Below are positions 16,826 to 24,898 of a DNA stretch of 64,000 nucleotides, piece by piece; the first letter of the stretch is position 1, and every line of letters starts with the position of its first letter. Source of the DNA: Staphylococcus sp. NAM3COL9 (GTDB taxonomy: Bacteria; Bacillota; Bacilli; Staphylococcales; Staphylococcaceae); NCBI RefSeq assembly GCF_001431205.1, contig NZ_LGPC01000004.1, forward strand, positions 62,001 to 126,000. Direction: 5' to 3'. The notes below the pieces were generated by a model that saw only the letters and a list, made by a program, of their open reading frames with translations, did not search any database and had not been told where the DNA came from. The position numbers and the translations under genes were made by a program.

Positions 16826-17626
16826 TTATTTAAAATCTAATAATAAATTCAATGTTTGTACAACACCATCAGCATTATTATTTATAGCTATTAAATTAGC
16901 TTCTTCTTTTAACTCTGGGTAAGCATTATCCATAGCCACTTTATATTTAGCTGCTTTAAATAAATCAATATCGTTTAATCCATCACCAAATGCAATTGTT
17001 TCTGATGGACTGATTTGCAGTAAACTTTGAATTCGGTTAATCGTCGTTCCCTTGTTAACTCCTAAATCTGCAATATCAATCCACGCTTCATCAGATGCGA
17101 TAATATAAACCTCCGACTCATAATGTTTAATTTGGGTAGCAGTCTCTTTACACTTACCTGTCGCATCATGTACAGAAATTTTTAAAATATCTTCTTCAAT
17201 TTCATCATAATTATTAAGATAAATTACATTTTGAAAAGATCCATGTACCAATTTTTTCTCTGATTCTGGTGTATCTTTTAATACATACGCACCTGATGCG
17301 GTGCATGCAAGTACTGTTTGCGTTGGATCTATATCTTTAATTACTTGAATCATTTCCTTAGCTTTACTATTTTCAATCGTGGCATTATAAATAAAATCAC
17401 CGTTAAATTTAATTCTTGTGGCACTATCTCCTACGATAAACGTATCCTGTGCTAAATCTCCAATAATACTCTCGACACGCTCACATTGTTTCCCCGTACA
17501 AAACACAAATCGAATATTGTTTTTCTCGCAATTTTCTTTTAACAATTGGAACGATTCACTATTAAATTGACTATCATTATTTAAAAATGTTCCATCCATG
17601 TCTGCAACAATCAGTTTAATATCCAT
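16826..17626 (-). CDS. HAD-superfamily Cof-type phosphatase
   Basis: 266 residues from the ATG at 17626 (AAGGGG upstream). Motif I is DMDGTFLN near residue 8, motif III includes the lysine in GVNKGTTINRI, and motif IV is FGDGLNDIDLF. The cap is the C2b type of the Cof subfamily, which hydrolyses sugar phosphates and cofactors such as FMN or pyridoxal phosphate. Specific substrate unknown. Confidence 0.9.
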   Translation of the reverse strand: MDIKLIVADMDGTFLNNDSQFNSESFQLLKENCEKNNIRFVFCTGKQCERVESIIGDLAQDTFIVGDSATRIKFNGDFIYNATIENSKAKEMIQVIKDIDPTQTVLACTASGAYVLKDTPESEKKLVHGSFQNVIYLNNYDEIEEDILKISVHDATGKCKETATQIKHYESEVYIIASDEAWIDIADLGVNKGTTINRIQSLLQISPSETIAFGDGLNDIDLFKAAKYKVAMDNAYPELKEEANLIAINNNADGVVQTLNLLLDFK

Positions 17627-17749
17627 TGTAAATTCCCCTTTAATCATAATTAAGATTATTGTATCGGTTTATAAATGAAAACGATAATATTTATATTGTC
17701 TTGGGACGTCAATCCAAATAAAAAAGGTAACTCTATGAGCTACCTTAGA

Positions 17750-17940
17750 CTGTCTACACTGATTTGTGCACGCTTTCCAATGACTTCCCGCTTCATCCTG
17801 TGGTCTTCCACTATTACTTATCCCATAAGAGTTAAGACTCTTGCATAAGAACTACTTGTCTTCATAAATAAAATAGTAGTGCTTTAAAAGCTTAATATAA
17901 TCGTGTTTTCAATTCAGTTAGCTACTGCCAATATAACAAA
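17750..17940. repeat. dispersed intergenic repeat, copy 1
   Basis: Contains TGTGCACGCTTTCC, CATCCTGTGGTCTT and an ATCCCATAAGAGT-like end, then GCTACTGCCAATATAA. The first block recurs in diverged form at 63155-63232 and the last block at 45661-45679. Such short, non-coding, modular blocks between genes are common in staphylococcal chromosomes. Function unknown. Confidence 0.55.
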
Positions 17941-17973
17941 TGAGGCTAAGACATATATTATGTCTTAGCCTCA
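17941..17973 (-). terminator. hairpin after the SDR gene of the polyol operon
   Basis: A perfect 15-bp stem (TGAGGCTAAGACATA) with a three-base loop. The minus-strand tail is T-rich (ATTTGTTAT), so it probably ends the polyol operon. Confidence 0.75.
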
Positions 17974-18033
17974 TATCAGTTACTTTGAAGCAATTTCTAT
18001 TATTGATTAATTAACATTTTTTAATATATTGAA

Positions 18034-18816
18034 TTAAAGTGCCGTATAACCACCATCAATAGTAAATACACTGCCTTGAGCAAATGAAGATGCGTCAGAT
18101 GCTAGATAAACAACGATACCACCAAGTTCGTCTGGCATACCAGGACGGCCCATTGGTGTGAAGCCCATCCAATCTTCAATCATTTCTCCACCTTGATCAA
18201 AGAATGGTTTTGTTAGTTCTGTTTTCATGTAGCCAGGTGCAATTGTATTAACTTTGATATTATATTTTGACCATTCCATTGCTAAACTTTTCGTTAACAT
18301 GATTACTCCAGCTTTTGAAGCGTTATAAGAACTTTGCTCTTGAGGTTTATTTGCAATTAAGCCTGACATTGAAGATGTATTAATGATTGAACCATATCCT
18401 TGTTTAATCATGACACGGCCAACAGCTTGTGCTACTAAAAATATGCCATTTAAGTTTAAATTAATGACCTTATTCCAATCCTCAAATGACATTTCTTCTG
18501 CTTTTGCGTTAATTGTCATCCCCGCATTATTAACTAAAATATCCACTTTACCAAATTGCTCTAAAACATCTTCGACCATTTTATTAACAGCCTCAGGATT
18601 TGTAACGTCCACTTTTAATCCTATTGCTTCAACATTTTCATTTTTCTTTATTTCTTCTGCTGTTTCTTCAGCTACTGCGATATTAATATCTGCAATGACT
18701 ATATGTGAACCTGCTTGTGCTAATGCTGTAGCCATTGATTTACCTAGCCCCATAGCACCCCCTGTTACAATTGCTACTTTATCATCTAATTTAAATTGTT
18801 CTAAAACGTTTGTCAT
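18034..18816 (-). CDS. SDR-family polyol dehydrogenase
   Basis: 260 residues, classical short-chain dehydrogenase. Cofactor motif TGGAMGLG near residue 19, NNAG near 93, catalytic Ser in INTSSMSG and YNASK for Tyr and Lys. It is the last gene of a three-gene operon with a polyol permease and a FGGY kinase. This makes an arabinitol, ribitol or xylitol 2-dehydrogenase the best guess. AAAGGTGA precedes the ATG. Confidence 0.85.
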   Translation of the reverse strand: MTNVLEQFKLDDKVAIVTGGAMGLGKSMATALAQAGSHIVIADINIAVAEETAEEIKKNENVEAIGLKVDVTNPEAVNKMVEDVLEQFGKVDILVNNAGMTINAKAEEMSFEDWNKVINLNLNGIFLVAQAVGRVMIKQGYGSIINTSSMSGLIANKPQEQSSYNASKAGVIMLTKSLAMEWSKYNIKVNTIAPGYMKTELTKPFFDQGGEMIEDWMGFTPMGRPGMPDELGGIVVYLASDASSFAQGSVFTIDGGYTAL

Positions 18817-18836
18817 AATATATCACCTTTCTTTAA

Positions 18837-20084
18837 TTAATGATTAGGTTGGTTAACTTTCATAAAGAACGTTAAAATAAATCCTATAAAATAAATAATT
18901 GCGTATGTCCAAATGGTTAATTCAGGTCCTGCTATGGGAACTGTTATTGTTGCAATAGCAGGACCGACAAAGTTACTTAAGCCTGCAGACAAGTTATGAA
19001 TAGAAACCGCAGCACCTTTGTGATTAGGTTCTAAAATAGGGAAAATTGCGGACATCGGTACAAAAGCTGCTACAGCAAAACCAAACACAACAGCTACACT
19101 GCCAGCAACCCAAATATTAGGTCCTGCCCAAATTGGTAAGTAATAAAAGGCTAAGGTTGAAACAACCATACCTATACACCCAAACCAACGGACTTGTCGA
19201 ACCCAACCGATCTTATCGCCAACAACACCCCAAAATAGATTAGTAAAAATAGTTACAATGTACATGAGCCCCCATATACGTAACCATTCTGATGTTGTAA
19301 ATCCTACAGTGTCTGTAAATACAATCGGCATAATAACGACTAAGCCAAAGAGGGCTAATTGGTTAATCGTTCTAACAACACTTGCAATTGCTATTTGAGG
19401 ATTTTTCAAGATGGTAATACCTCTAGCGAATTCAATTAACATTTCTTTTGGTGTTAGTTTATCTGCTTCTTTGTTCTTACCTTTTTTATCCTTAACTAAA
19501 AACATTGCCATTAATCCACCGATTAAAATAAAGATTATCGATGACCACAATGTTCCCATGAAGCCAATCCAAGGAATTGAAAAGCTAGGTATATACGTTC
19601 CTAGGAAACCTATACCAACAGAATACATGGCCCAAAACCATCCCATCGCAGAAGCCAAACGGTGTCGTGGTGCTGAATATGTAATCCACACAACAAAACT
19701 GTAAATAAACATTGGATAAGCAAAGCCTCGTATACCATACATAATAAGCATCATTGTATAGCTATGTTGCTCTATACCTAAAGTCAAGAAACCAACATGA
19801 AAGACAATCCAAATAATGAAGGCTAATATCATAATTTTTCTAGGGCTGAAAATTTCTGCTAAAATACCAGAAAGCCATGATGCGATTGCTACTACTAAGC
19901 CGTAAAGCGTTAAAATAGTAGAAGCTTGATGGGCTTCAAATCCAATATTAACAATGTATTTAGATAAAAAGGCCTGTTCTATTCCATCACCTGTCATAAA
20001 GATGGCTATTGCAACATAACCCCAAATCAAGGTTCTGGGTAAACCTAAAAATTGCTTTGCCTTATCTGCATTTAATGATTCCAC
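18837..20084 (-). CDS. MFS polyol permease, RbtT/DalT/CsbX group
   Basis: 415 residues with 12 helices. The early MTGDGIEQAFLSKYIV segment, the GIRGFAYPMFIYSFVVWITY stretch and the FWGVVGDKIGWVRQVRWFG loop are typical of the ribitol/D-arabinitol transporter group of the MFS. It starts at a GTG with GGAGAG upstream. It sits between the kinase and dehydrogenase genes with gaps of only 20 and 58 bases. The polyol it carries cannot be decided from sequence. Confidence 0.85.
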   Translation of the reverse strand: MESLNADKAKQFLGLPRTLIWGYVAIAIFMTGDGIEQAFLSKYIVNIGFEAHQASTILTLYGLVVAIASWLSGILAEIFSPRKIMILAFIIWIVFHVGFLTLGIEQHSYTMMLIMYGIRGFAYPMFIYSFVVWITYSAPRHRLASAMGWFWAMYSVGIGFLGTYIPSFSIPWIGFMGTLWSSIIFILIGGLMAMFLVKDKKGKNKEADKLTPKEMLIEFARGITILKNPQIAIASVVRTINQLALFGLVVIMPIVFTDTVGFTTSEWLRIWGLMYIVTIFTNLFWGVVGDKIGWVRQVRWFGCIGMVVSTLAFYYLPIWAGPNIWVAGSVAVVFGFAVAAFVPMSAIFPILEPNHKGAAVSIHNLSAGLSNFVGPAIATITVPIAGPELTIWTYAIIYFIGFILTFFMKVNQPNH

Positions 20085-20142
20085 ACTAATCTCTCTCCTA
20101 CTTATTAAAATATGCTTTATTCACTGTAACTAACGCCTTAAA

Positions 20143-21738
20143 TTAAGCGTGTTCATCTACTTGTTGTTCCAATTGAAGAGATGATTTGAAACGTTGAATA
20201 TATTTTTTAAAACTCATAATATCCTTCTCGTTAGGTTCTATAGTAAATTGCTCAGTATGTTTAAAAGCATGGATATTTAAATAATCGGTTAAATTATTAT
20301 GCTGTTTTTCTACCAAATAGCGTGCTAAAACAGCTATTCCCCATGCGCCGCCTTCACTTGCTGTCTTCATCACACTAACCGGACTTTCTAATGCAGCTGC
20401 TAAAAACGATTGCGCTACTTTTTCCGTTTTAAAAATGCCTCCGTGACCTAACATGCTGTCTATTTGAATATTTTCTTTTTCTTTTAATAAATCAATACCT
20501 ATTTTCAAAGTACTAAATGCACTAAAAATGTGTGTTTTCATAAAGTTTTCGATATTAAATTCACTATCAACATGACGTAAAAACATTGGATAGCCTTGTT
20601 TTACATCTGTGATAAATTCACCTGAGATGTATCCGTATGATAATAACTTGCCTAAATCTTCATCTCCATTAAAAGCGCTTTCAAACAATTTTGTAAACAG
20701 CTCATTTTTATCGTATTTAACGTCCATTATTCTAAATACATCTTCAAAAAGTCCAATCCATGCATTGATATCAGAGGTACAATTATTCGCGTGAATCATA
20801 GCAACATCATAACCATCCGGCGTTGTTACTATATCTACTTCGGGATATACACTTTTGATTGGTTGTTCTAATACAATCATGGAGAAGATACTTGTTCCTG
20901 CTGAAATATTACCTGTTTTAGGAGCGACACTATTCGTAGCAACCATACCGGTAGCTGCGTCTGATTCAGGTGCACACATTGGACAACCTGATTCCAGTTG
21001 GCCGTTAGGGTCAATCAATTTAGCACCTGTTTTTGTTAAATATCCCGCTGACTCCCCTGCTACAATTACTTCTGGCAAAATATCTTTAATATCTTGTTGA
21101 TAGCCTAATCCATGAAATAGTGTGTTAAAGCGTTCCATTAAATCTTGCCGCAACTCTTTTTTATCAGTATTAATTGGAAACATGCCAGATGCATCGCCGA
21201 CACCTAATACTTTTTTATCTGTTAAATACCAATGCACATAACCTGCTAGCGTTGTCATATAATTTACTTTGGATACATGAGCTTCGTTGTTTAAAGCTGA
21301 TTGATAAAGTTGGGCAATACTCCAACGTTCAGGGATATTCACATTAAAATTATTTCTTAATAATTTAGCAGCTTCGTTCGCATTGTTATTTCTCCATGTT
21401 CTAAAAGGTACTAACAAATCATCATTTTCATCAAAAACTAAATAACCATGCATCATCCCACTAATGCCTAAAGATGACAAATGAGTGATATGTGTACCAC
21501 ATAGATTTTTAAGTTTTTGAGCCATTTCGTTATAACTTTTTTGAATACCTACCCAGACATCATTCATTGAATAGGTCCAGTAGCCATTTTCATATTGGTT
21601 TTGCCATTCATAAGAACCAGTCGCAACTGTATTGCAATCGGGGTCAATTGCTACAGTCTTAATTCTTGTCGAACCAAATTCAATGCCTACTGAAAGTTGA
21701 CCATTATTAACATAATCCTTCAACACTTCAATATTCAT
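20143..21738 (-). CDS. FGGY-family carbohydrate kinase
   Basis: 531 residues from the ATG at 21738 (AGAGGTGAG upstream). N-terminal ATP-binding fold GIEFGSTRIKTVAID at about 18-32, GISGMMHG, then the C-terminal FGGY_C domain (SMLGHGGIFKTEKVAQSFLA, SEGGAWGIAVLARY). Glu20 stands where many family members have Asp in the phosphate-1 loop; I recall a FGGY subgroup with this GIEFGSTRIK form. With permease and dehydrogenase it should phosphorylate the ketose made from a polyol (xylulose or ribulose). Confidence 0.85.
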   Translation of the reverse strand: MNIEVLKDYVNNGQLSVGIEFGSTRIKTVAIDPDCNTVATGSYEWQNQYENGYWTYSMNDVWVGIQKSYNEMAQKLKNLCGTHITHLSSLGISGMMHGYLVFDENDDLLVPFRTWRNNNANEAAKLLRNNFNVNIPERWSIAQLYQSALNNEAHVSKVNYMTTLAGYVHWYLTDKKVLGVGDASGMFPINTDKKELRQDLMERFNTLFHGLGYQQDIKDILPEVIVAGESAGYLTKTGAKLIDPNGQLESGCPMCAPESDAATGMVATNSVAPKTGNISAGTSIFSMIVLEQPIKSVYPEVDIVTTPDGYDVAMIHANNCTSDINAWIGLFEDVFRIMDVKYDKNELFTKLFESAFNGDEDLGKLLSYGYISGEFITDVKQGYPMFLRHVDSEFNIENFMKTHIFSAFSTLKIGIDLLKEKENIQIDSMLGHGGIFKTEKVAQSFLAAALESPVSVMKTASEGGAWGIAVLARYLVEKQHNNLTDYLNIHAFKHTEQFTIEPNEKDIMSFKKYIQRFKSSLQLEQQVDEHA

Positions 21739-21924
21739 TTGCTCACCTCTTTCCAAACTATTTATGCAACCGTTACCAAAAATCAGACTACTTTAAAAAT
21801 TTAGATAAGTCAATGCTTCTTCCTTACTAGCAAAAGGATTACTACTTTAAAAATGTAATAATTCTAATAAAAAATTAATTTACAATTAAAATTTAAATTA
21901 GTGACTAAAATACAACAATTAATA

Positions 21925-21938
21925 GTAAGCGTTTTCAT
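21925..21938 (-). promoter_or_regulatory. cre (CcpA) site upstream of the polyol operon
   Basis: TGAAAACGCTTAC on the minus strand fits the TGWAANCGNTNWCA consensus except at the last position. It lies about 190 bases upstream of the kinase start, so catabolite repression is likely. Confidence 0.65.
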
Positions 21939-22172
21939 AGAATCGTATATAATAGAGCGTACATGTTCGAATCATATCCCTAGGCAAGCATGCACATACG
22001 AAATCGAAGATTGCCTAATATAAAATAAGCACAAACTTAGTAAATATGCCGAAAGAAGCTAATCAGTTAGAGAAAACGTTCAAAGTAACAAAACAGTGAT
22101 TAAAAATGCTGTATAGTTTCAATTAGATAATATTTAATAAACTAAAAGTAAGTTAAAGGTGATGATTTTACT

Positions 22173-22235
22173 ATGAGTGTTTTCTATTTTGTAGCTTCAG
22201 CTATTTTTTGTTTTTTATCCTTTACATTACTATAA
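22173..22235 (+). CDS. 20-residue hydrophobic peptide, possible small toxin
   Basis: AAAGGTGATG lies before the ATG; the product is almost wholly one hydrophobic helix (MSVFYFVASAIFCFLSFTLL). A hairpin with a T-run on the opposite strand lies 120 bases downstream, as if a minus-strand RNA ended there. That is the layout of a type I toxin with antisense RNA, but no family match is recognised and it could be chance. Confidence 0.35.
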   Translation: MSVFYFVASAIFCFLSFTLL

Positions 22236-22349
22236 ATTCTGAAAAAGATAAAAAATAAATTCTTAATAACTATACTTTTAAAACGTTCCTTATATACTTT
22301 TTATTTTGATTTTGTGGGTTTGTTTAAATCTTTTAAGAATATTCGAGGA

Positions 22350-22394
22350 TTAAAATAAAAACTACTGTTAGCAATTAATGCCAACAGTAGTAAG
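22350..22394 (-). terminator. minus-strand hairpin with T-run in a gene-free region
   Basis: The stem ACTACTGTT/AACAGTAGT is extended by inner pairs around ATTAA. On the minus strand it is followed by TTTTTATTTT. No annotated minus-strand gene precedes it, so it implies a short non-coding or antisense transcript. Confidence 0.55.
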
Positions 22395-22518
22395 TGTGAA
22401 ACAAATAGTTATGCTGAGGTCCTATTATATTAATACCTTTAATTTACTTAATTAAACAAATTAGACTACTTGGTTTTATATCATATCAAGAGACGTAGAA
22501 ATTAGGAGGCTGATTAAT

Positions 22519-22672
22519 TTGAATAATTTAGGAACTTTATTTTTTTATCAGGAAAAATGGGTGCAGGAAAGACAACAAAATCGAAAGAATTAAAAAAAGA
22601 GAAATAGCAGTATTATTATCAGAAGATGAATGGCTTGAAAGTTTATATCCAAATAAAATTAAGACAAACGAT
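22519..22672 (+). pseudogene. remnant of an AAA-type P-loop kinase gene
   Basis: AGGAGG precedes a TTG start. Pieces of a P-loop kinase are readable in different frames: FLSGKMGAGKTTKSKEL (Walker A) and AVLLSEDEWLESLYPNKIKT. A frameshift falls in a run of seven T, a second after the Walker A piece, and the last two thirds of the gene are gone. A terminator stands where the coding homology ends. Clearly inactive. Confidence 0.75.
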
Positions 22673-22673
22673 C

Positions 22674-22706
22674 AAAACACATACATATTTTGTATGTGTT
22701 TTTGTT
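22674..22706 (+). terminator. intrinsic terminator after the kinase remnant
   Basis: AACACATACA pairs with TGTATGTGTT around a short loop and is followed by TTTTGTTATTT. Confidence 0.8.
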
Positions 22707-22762
22707 ATTTATAAAAAAACGAATTTTAAAATTCACATATAGGAAATATTAGAACTTATTAA

Positions 22763-22801
22763 ATAAAGGCGCTTCTTTTAAGAAAGAGGCGCCTTTATTA
22801 T
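22763..22801. terminator. bidirectional terminator beside the monooxygenase gene
   Basis: The stem AAAGGCGCTTCTTT pairs with AAAGAGGCGCCTTT (one G-U), with T-rich flanks on both strands. Confidence 0.85.
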
Positions 22802-22825
22802 TTCTTGGAAATTACAGATTATATT

Positions 22826-23140
22826 TTATATATCTAGTAACTCAAATTGCTTTATTTCTTTTTCAATATTTACTGAAGAAGTGTTTTCTTTTTCTGCCTT
22901 GCGCATATGCTTATGCTCTTCAATATGTGATGGACGTGAAAGCCACGCTTGGAAATCTTCTTTTTGTCTCCACTTAGATACAATAGAATATGAAATTTTA
23001 GATTTTGTTTCATTTTTCCAAACTTCGGCTTCTATTAAGCCATCATATCCTGAAAAATCATCTTTGGCATGGCGTGCTTTATTATCTAAAACAGCTCTAT
23101 CTTCTATATTAGCTGTAAAATTGGCTTGTGCAATGAACAT
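22826..23140 (-). CDS. IsdG-like antibiotic-biosynthesis-monooxygenase-domain protein
   Basis: 104 residues, one dimeric ferredoxin-like ABM domain. Asn7, Trp66 and His76 fall almost exactly where heme-degrading IsdG/IsdI have their catalytic Asn-Trp-His set (IsdI N6, W66, H76), and the EEHKHMRK stretch matches the helix carrying that histidine. It may therefore act on heme rather than on antibiotics. AAGGAGG precedes the ATG. It is not next to iron-uptake genes, so the role is inferred from residues alone. Confidence 0.75.
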   Translation of the reverse strand: MFIAQANFTANIEDRAVLDNKARHAKDDFSGYDGLIEAEVWKNETKSKISYSIVSKWRQKEDFQAWLSRPSHIEEHKHMRKAEKENTSSVNIEKEIKQFELLDI

Positions 23141-23240
23141 ATAATCAATCCTCCTTAAGAATATCGATTAATCATAGCAAAAACAAAATATTAAAACATA
23201 TAAAATGCATTAAATTAATATTTCCATTAATAAAATTAGA

Positions 23241-23762
23241 TTATTTATTTTCTCCATAATAGCTACCATTTCGTATTTCATCTAGTATGCCATCATATGG
23301 TGCTTCGCTAATTACGGTTTCATTATTTTGTCCTGGATTACCAATATAAGATATTTTAGCAAATTCGGGTACTACATATTTAGGATAAGTATCGTATTTT
23401 TCACGAGACTCCTTCATAAGATCAATGTGATCATTTTGATAAGTAACCGTTATTTCTGGGTGTTCTTCGACCCATTTAGGGAAGAAAATTGTACCATGCA
23501 TTATACTTTCATTAGGTAAGAAATCTAAAGCAACATCTGTACCCGTTGGTTCAGTCCATGTGATTTTGAAAACGCCATCAGTTAATCTAACGATATTCGC
23601 TTCTTGGTCTCTCACCCATCTTCCTGCTACCATACCACCGTGTATACGGTAATCAATTGTGTTATCATTTTTTACATACATCTCGTATTCCCAACCATTA
23701 TCATAAGTATAAATAAGATGTGTACCTAAAAAATCATTTAATTCATTAAAATTATTAGTCAT
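23241..23762 (-). CDS. padC: phenolic acid decarboxylase
   Basis: 173 residues from the ATG at 23762 (AAAGGAGAA upstream), the standard length of the family. Hallmarks are [20 protein letters not shown] near the N-terminus, the [17 protein letters not shown] segment and [11 protein letters not shown]. The cytoplasmic enzyme decarboxylates p-coumaric, ferulic or caffeic acid to vinyl phenols, which detoxifies plant phenolic acids. It diverges from padR, and the padR-type operator lies over its promoter. Confidence 0.93.
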   Translation of the reverse strand: MTNNFNELNDFLGTHLIYTYDNGWEYEMYVKNDNTIDYRIHGGMVAGRWVRDQEANIVRLTDGVFKITWTEPTGTDVALDFLPNESIMHGTIFFPKWVEEHPEITVTYQNDHIDLMKESREKYDTYPKYVVPEFAKISYIGNPGQNNETVISEAPYDGILDEIRNGSYYGENK

Positions 23763-23784
23763 AAAAAATTCTCCTTTGGAAATC

Positions 23785-23800
23785 ATGTATTTAATTACAT
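23785..23800. promoter_or_regulatory. PadR operator at the padC promoter
   Basis: ATGT-N8-ACAT dyad, the motif described for PadR in phenolic-acid operons. It overlaps the region just downstream of the padC -10 box, consistent with repression released by phenolic acids. Confidence 0.75.
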
Positions 23801-23805
23801 GTTAT

Positions 23806-23834
23806 TATTTACACTTATATGTTATGCTTGTTAA
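23806..23834 (-). promoter_or_regulatory. padC promoter
   Basis: On the minus strand TTAACA (23834-23829) and TAAATA (23811-23806) are 17 bases apart, followed by the PadR operator. Confidence 0.6.
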
Positions 23835-23857
23835 GAAAAAATGTCAAGGAGGCTACC

Positions 23858-24400
23858 ATGGCTCAAAAAAATATTTTACAGTACGTATTGCTAGGTCTTT
23901 TAAAAAATCAAAGTTTATCTGGATATGATATTAAAAAATCATTTGAAAAGGATATTGGCGAATTTTGGCAAGCAAACCATAGTCAAATTTATCCCCAACT
24001 TAAAAACTTAAATGAACGTACCTTAATTGATAAAGAAGTAATAATAGCAGGAGAAAAATTAGAAAAAAAAATATACTTCATTACAGATAAAGGGCTAAAA
24101 ATGCTAAATGATTGGATTGTTTCACCAACACCTGAGTTGTCTGTAAATAAAAATGAATTTCATTTGAAACTATTTTTTATTTCTGATAAAAATGATCCAA
24201 ACTTACCTATTATGTTCCAAGAACAAATCCAATTGCATCAATCTAAGTTAATTAATTTAAAAGAACGTCGTACTATATTATTTGGAAATAAAGAGAATCG
24301 AGAAGTGAATTATGGGCATTATCTTGTTTTAGACTATGCAATCCAAAGAGAAGAAAATCATATAGAGTGGCTAAATAATTTCTATGACTATTTTGAATAA
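23858..24400 (+). CDS. padR: PadR-family transcriptional regulator of phenolic acid stress
   Basis: 180 residues from the ATG at 23858 (AAGGAGG upstream). The N-terminal winged helix (ILQYVLLGLLKNQSLSGYDI, EFWQANHSQIYPQLKNL) and the helical C-terminal dimerisation domain (Vir_act_alpha_C) define PadR. It is divergent from padC and must bind the dyad between them. A second identical half-site pair lies downstream of padR in front of an esterase remnant. Confidence 0.93.
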   Translation: MAQKNILQYVLLGLLKNQSLSGYDIKKSFEKDIGEFWQANHSQIYPQLKNLNERTLIDKEVIIAGEKLEKKIYFITDKGLKMLNDWIVSPTPELSVNKNEFHLKLFFISDKNDPNLPIMFQEQIQLHQSKLINLKERRTILFGNKENREVNYGHYLVLDYAIQREENHIEWLNNFYDYFE

Positions 24401-24508
24401 TTATAAATTAAATTTAAAGAGTATATTATTAAAGTATAGCTTATTACTATATGAGTTATTTCTTAATTTTAAAGCGAATGAAATTTAACATAAAGCGCAA
24501 ATAAAATC

Positions 24509-24524
24509 ATGTACTTACACACAT
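24509..24524. promoter_or_regulatory. second PadR-type operator, upstream of the esterase remnant
   Basis: ATGT-N8-ACAT again, within a longer dyad with ATCATGT and ACATGAT arms, 20 bases before the ribosome site of the wrecked esterase. Same half-sites and spacing as at padC. Confidence 0.65.
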
Positions 24525-24545
24525 GATTAAGGAGATGTATTTGTA

Positions 24546-24683
24546 ATGAATAATCATTCAATTGTTCAAACGAAGTAAGGTAAAGTACAAGGTTTTCAAG
24601 AACACAACTTAACAAAATGGTTTGGTATTCCTTTTGCTAAAATTCCAAGAAATTATTTACATTCATTAAATTATGAGTGTTAA
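24546..24683 (+). pseudogene. truncated carboxylesterase (type B) gene
   Basis: AAGGAGATG precedes the ATG. The frame reads MNNHSIVQTK, a TAA stop, then GKVQGFQEHNLTKWFGIPFA, the N-terminal signature of type B carboxylesterases, and stops after a deletion that removes all the rest. The PadR operator in front suggests it once encoded a hydroxycinnamoyl (feruloyl-type) esterase feeding PadC. Confidence 0.8.
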
Positions 24684-24692
24684 ATGAACTGA

Positions 24693-24736
24693 GGATTGAT
24701 TTTCTATCATATATATATGATAGAAAATCAATCCTT
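24693..24736. terminator. long hairpin after the esterase remnant
   Basis: A perfect 18-bp stem (GGATTGATTTTCTATCAT) with a short AT loop. The tail TTTGAAAG is weak, so termination is probable but not certain. Confidence 0.65.
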
Positions 24737-24898
24737 TGAAAGATGACCAATCTCGAATGTAATAGCACAACTTATAAGCAGAAGGTAACGAGTCTAAATT
24801 AATCTACATCTCTATTAGTATTTTCATTTATTAACAATCTGTTTACTATAAGGTGATTTCCTATAAAACACTTTTATGGAAAAATTAGGAGGAACATT

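Noticed and set aside
18383..18847. 154-codon plus-strand frame antisense to the SDR gene
   Set aside because: A mirror of the codon pattern of the SDR coding strand; no ribosome site or family match.
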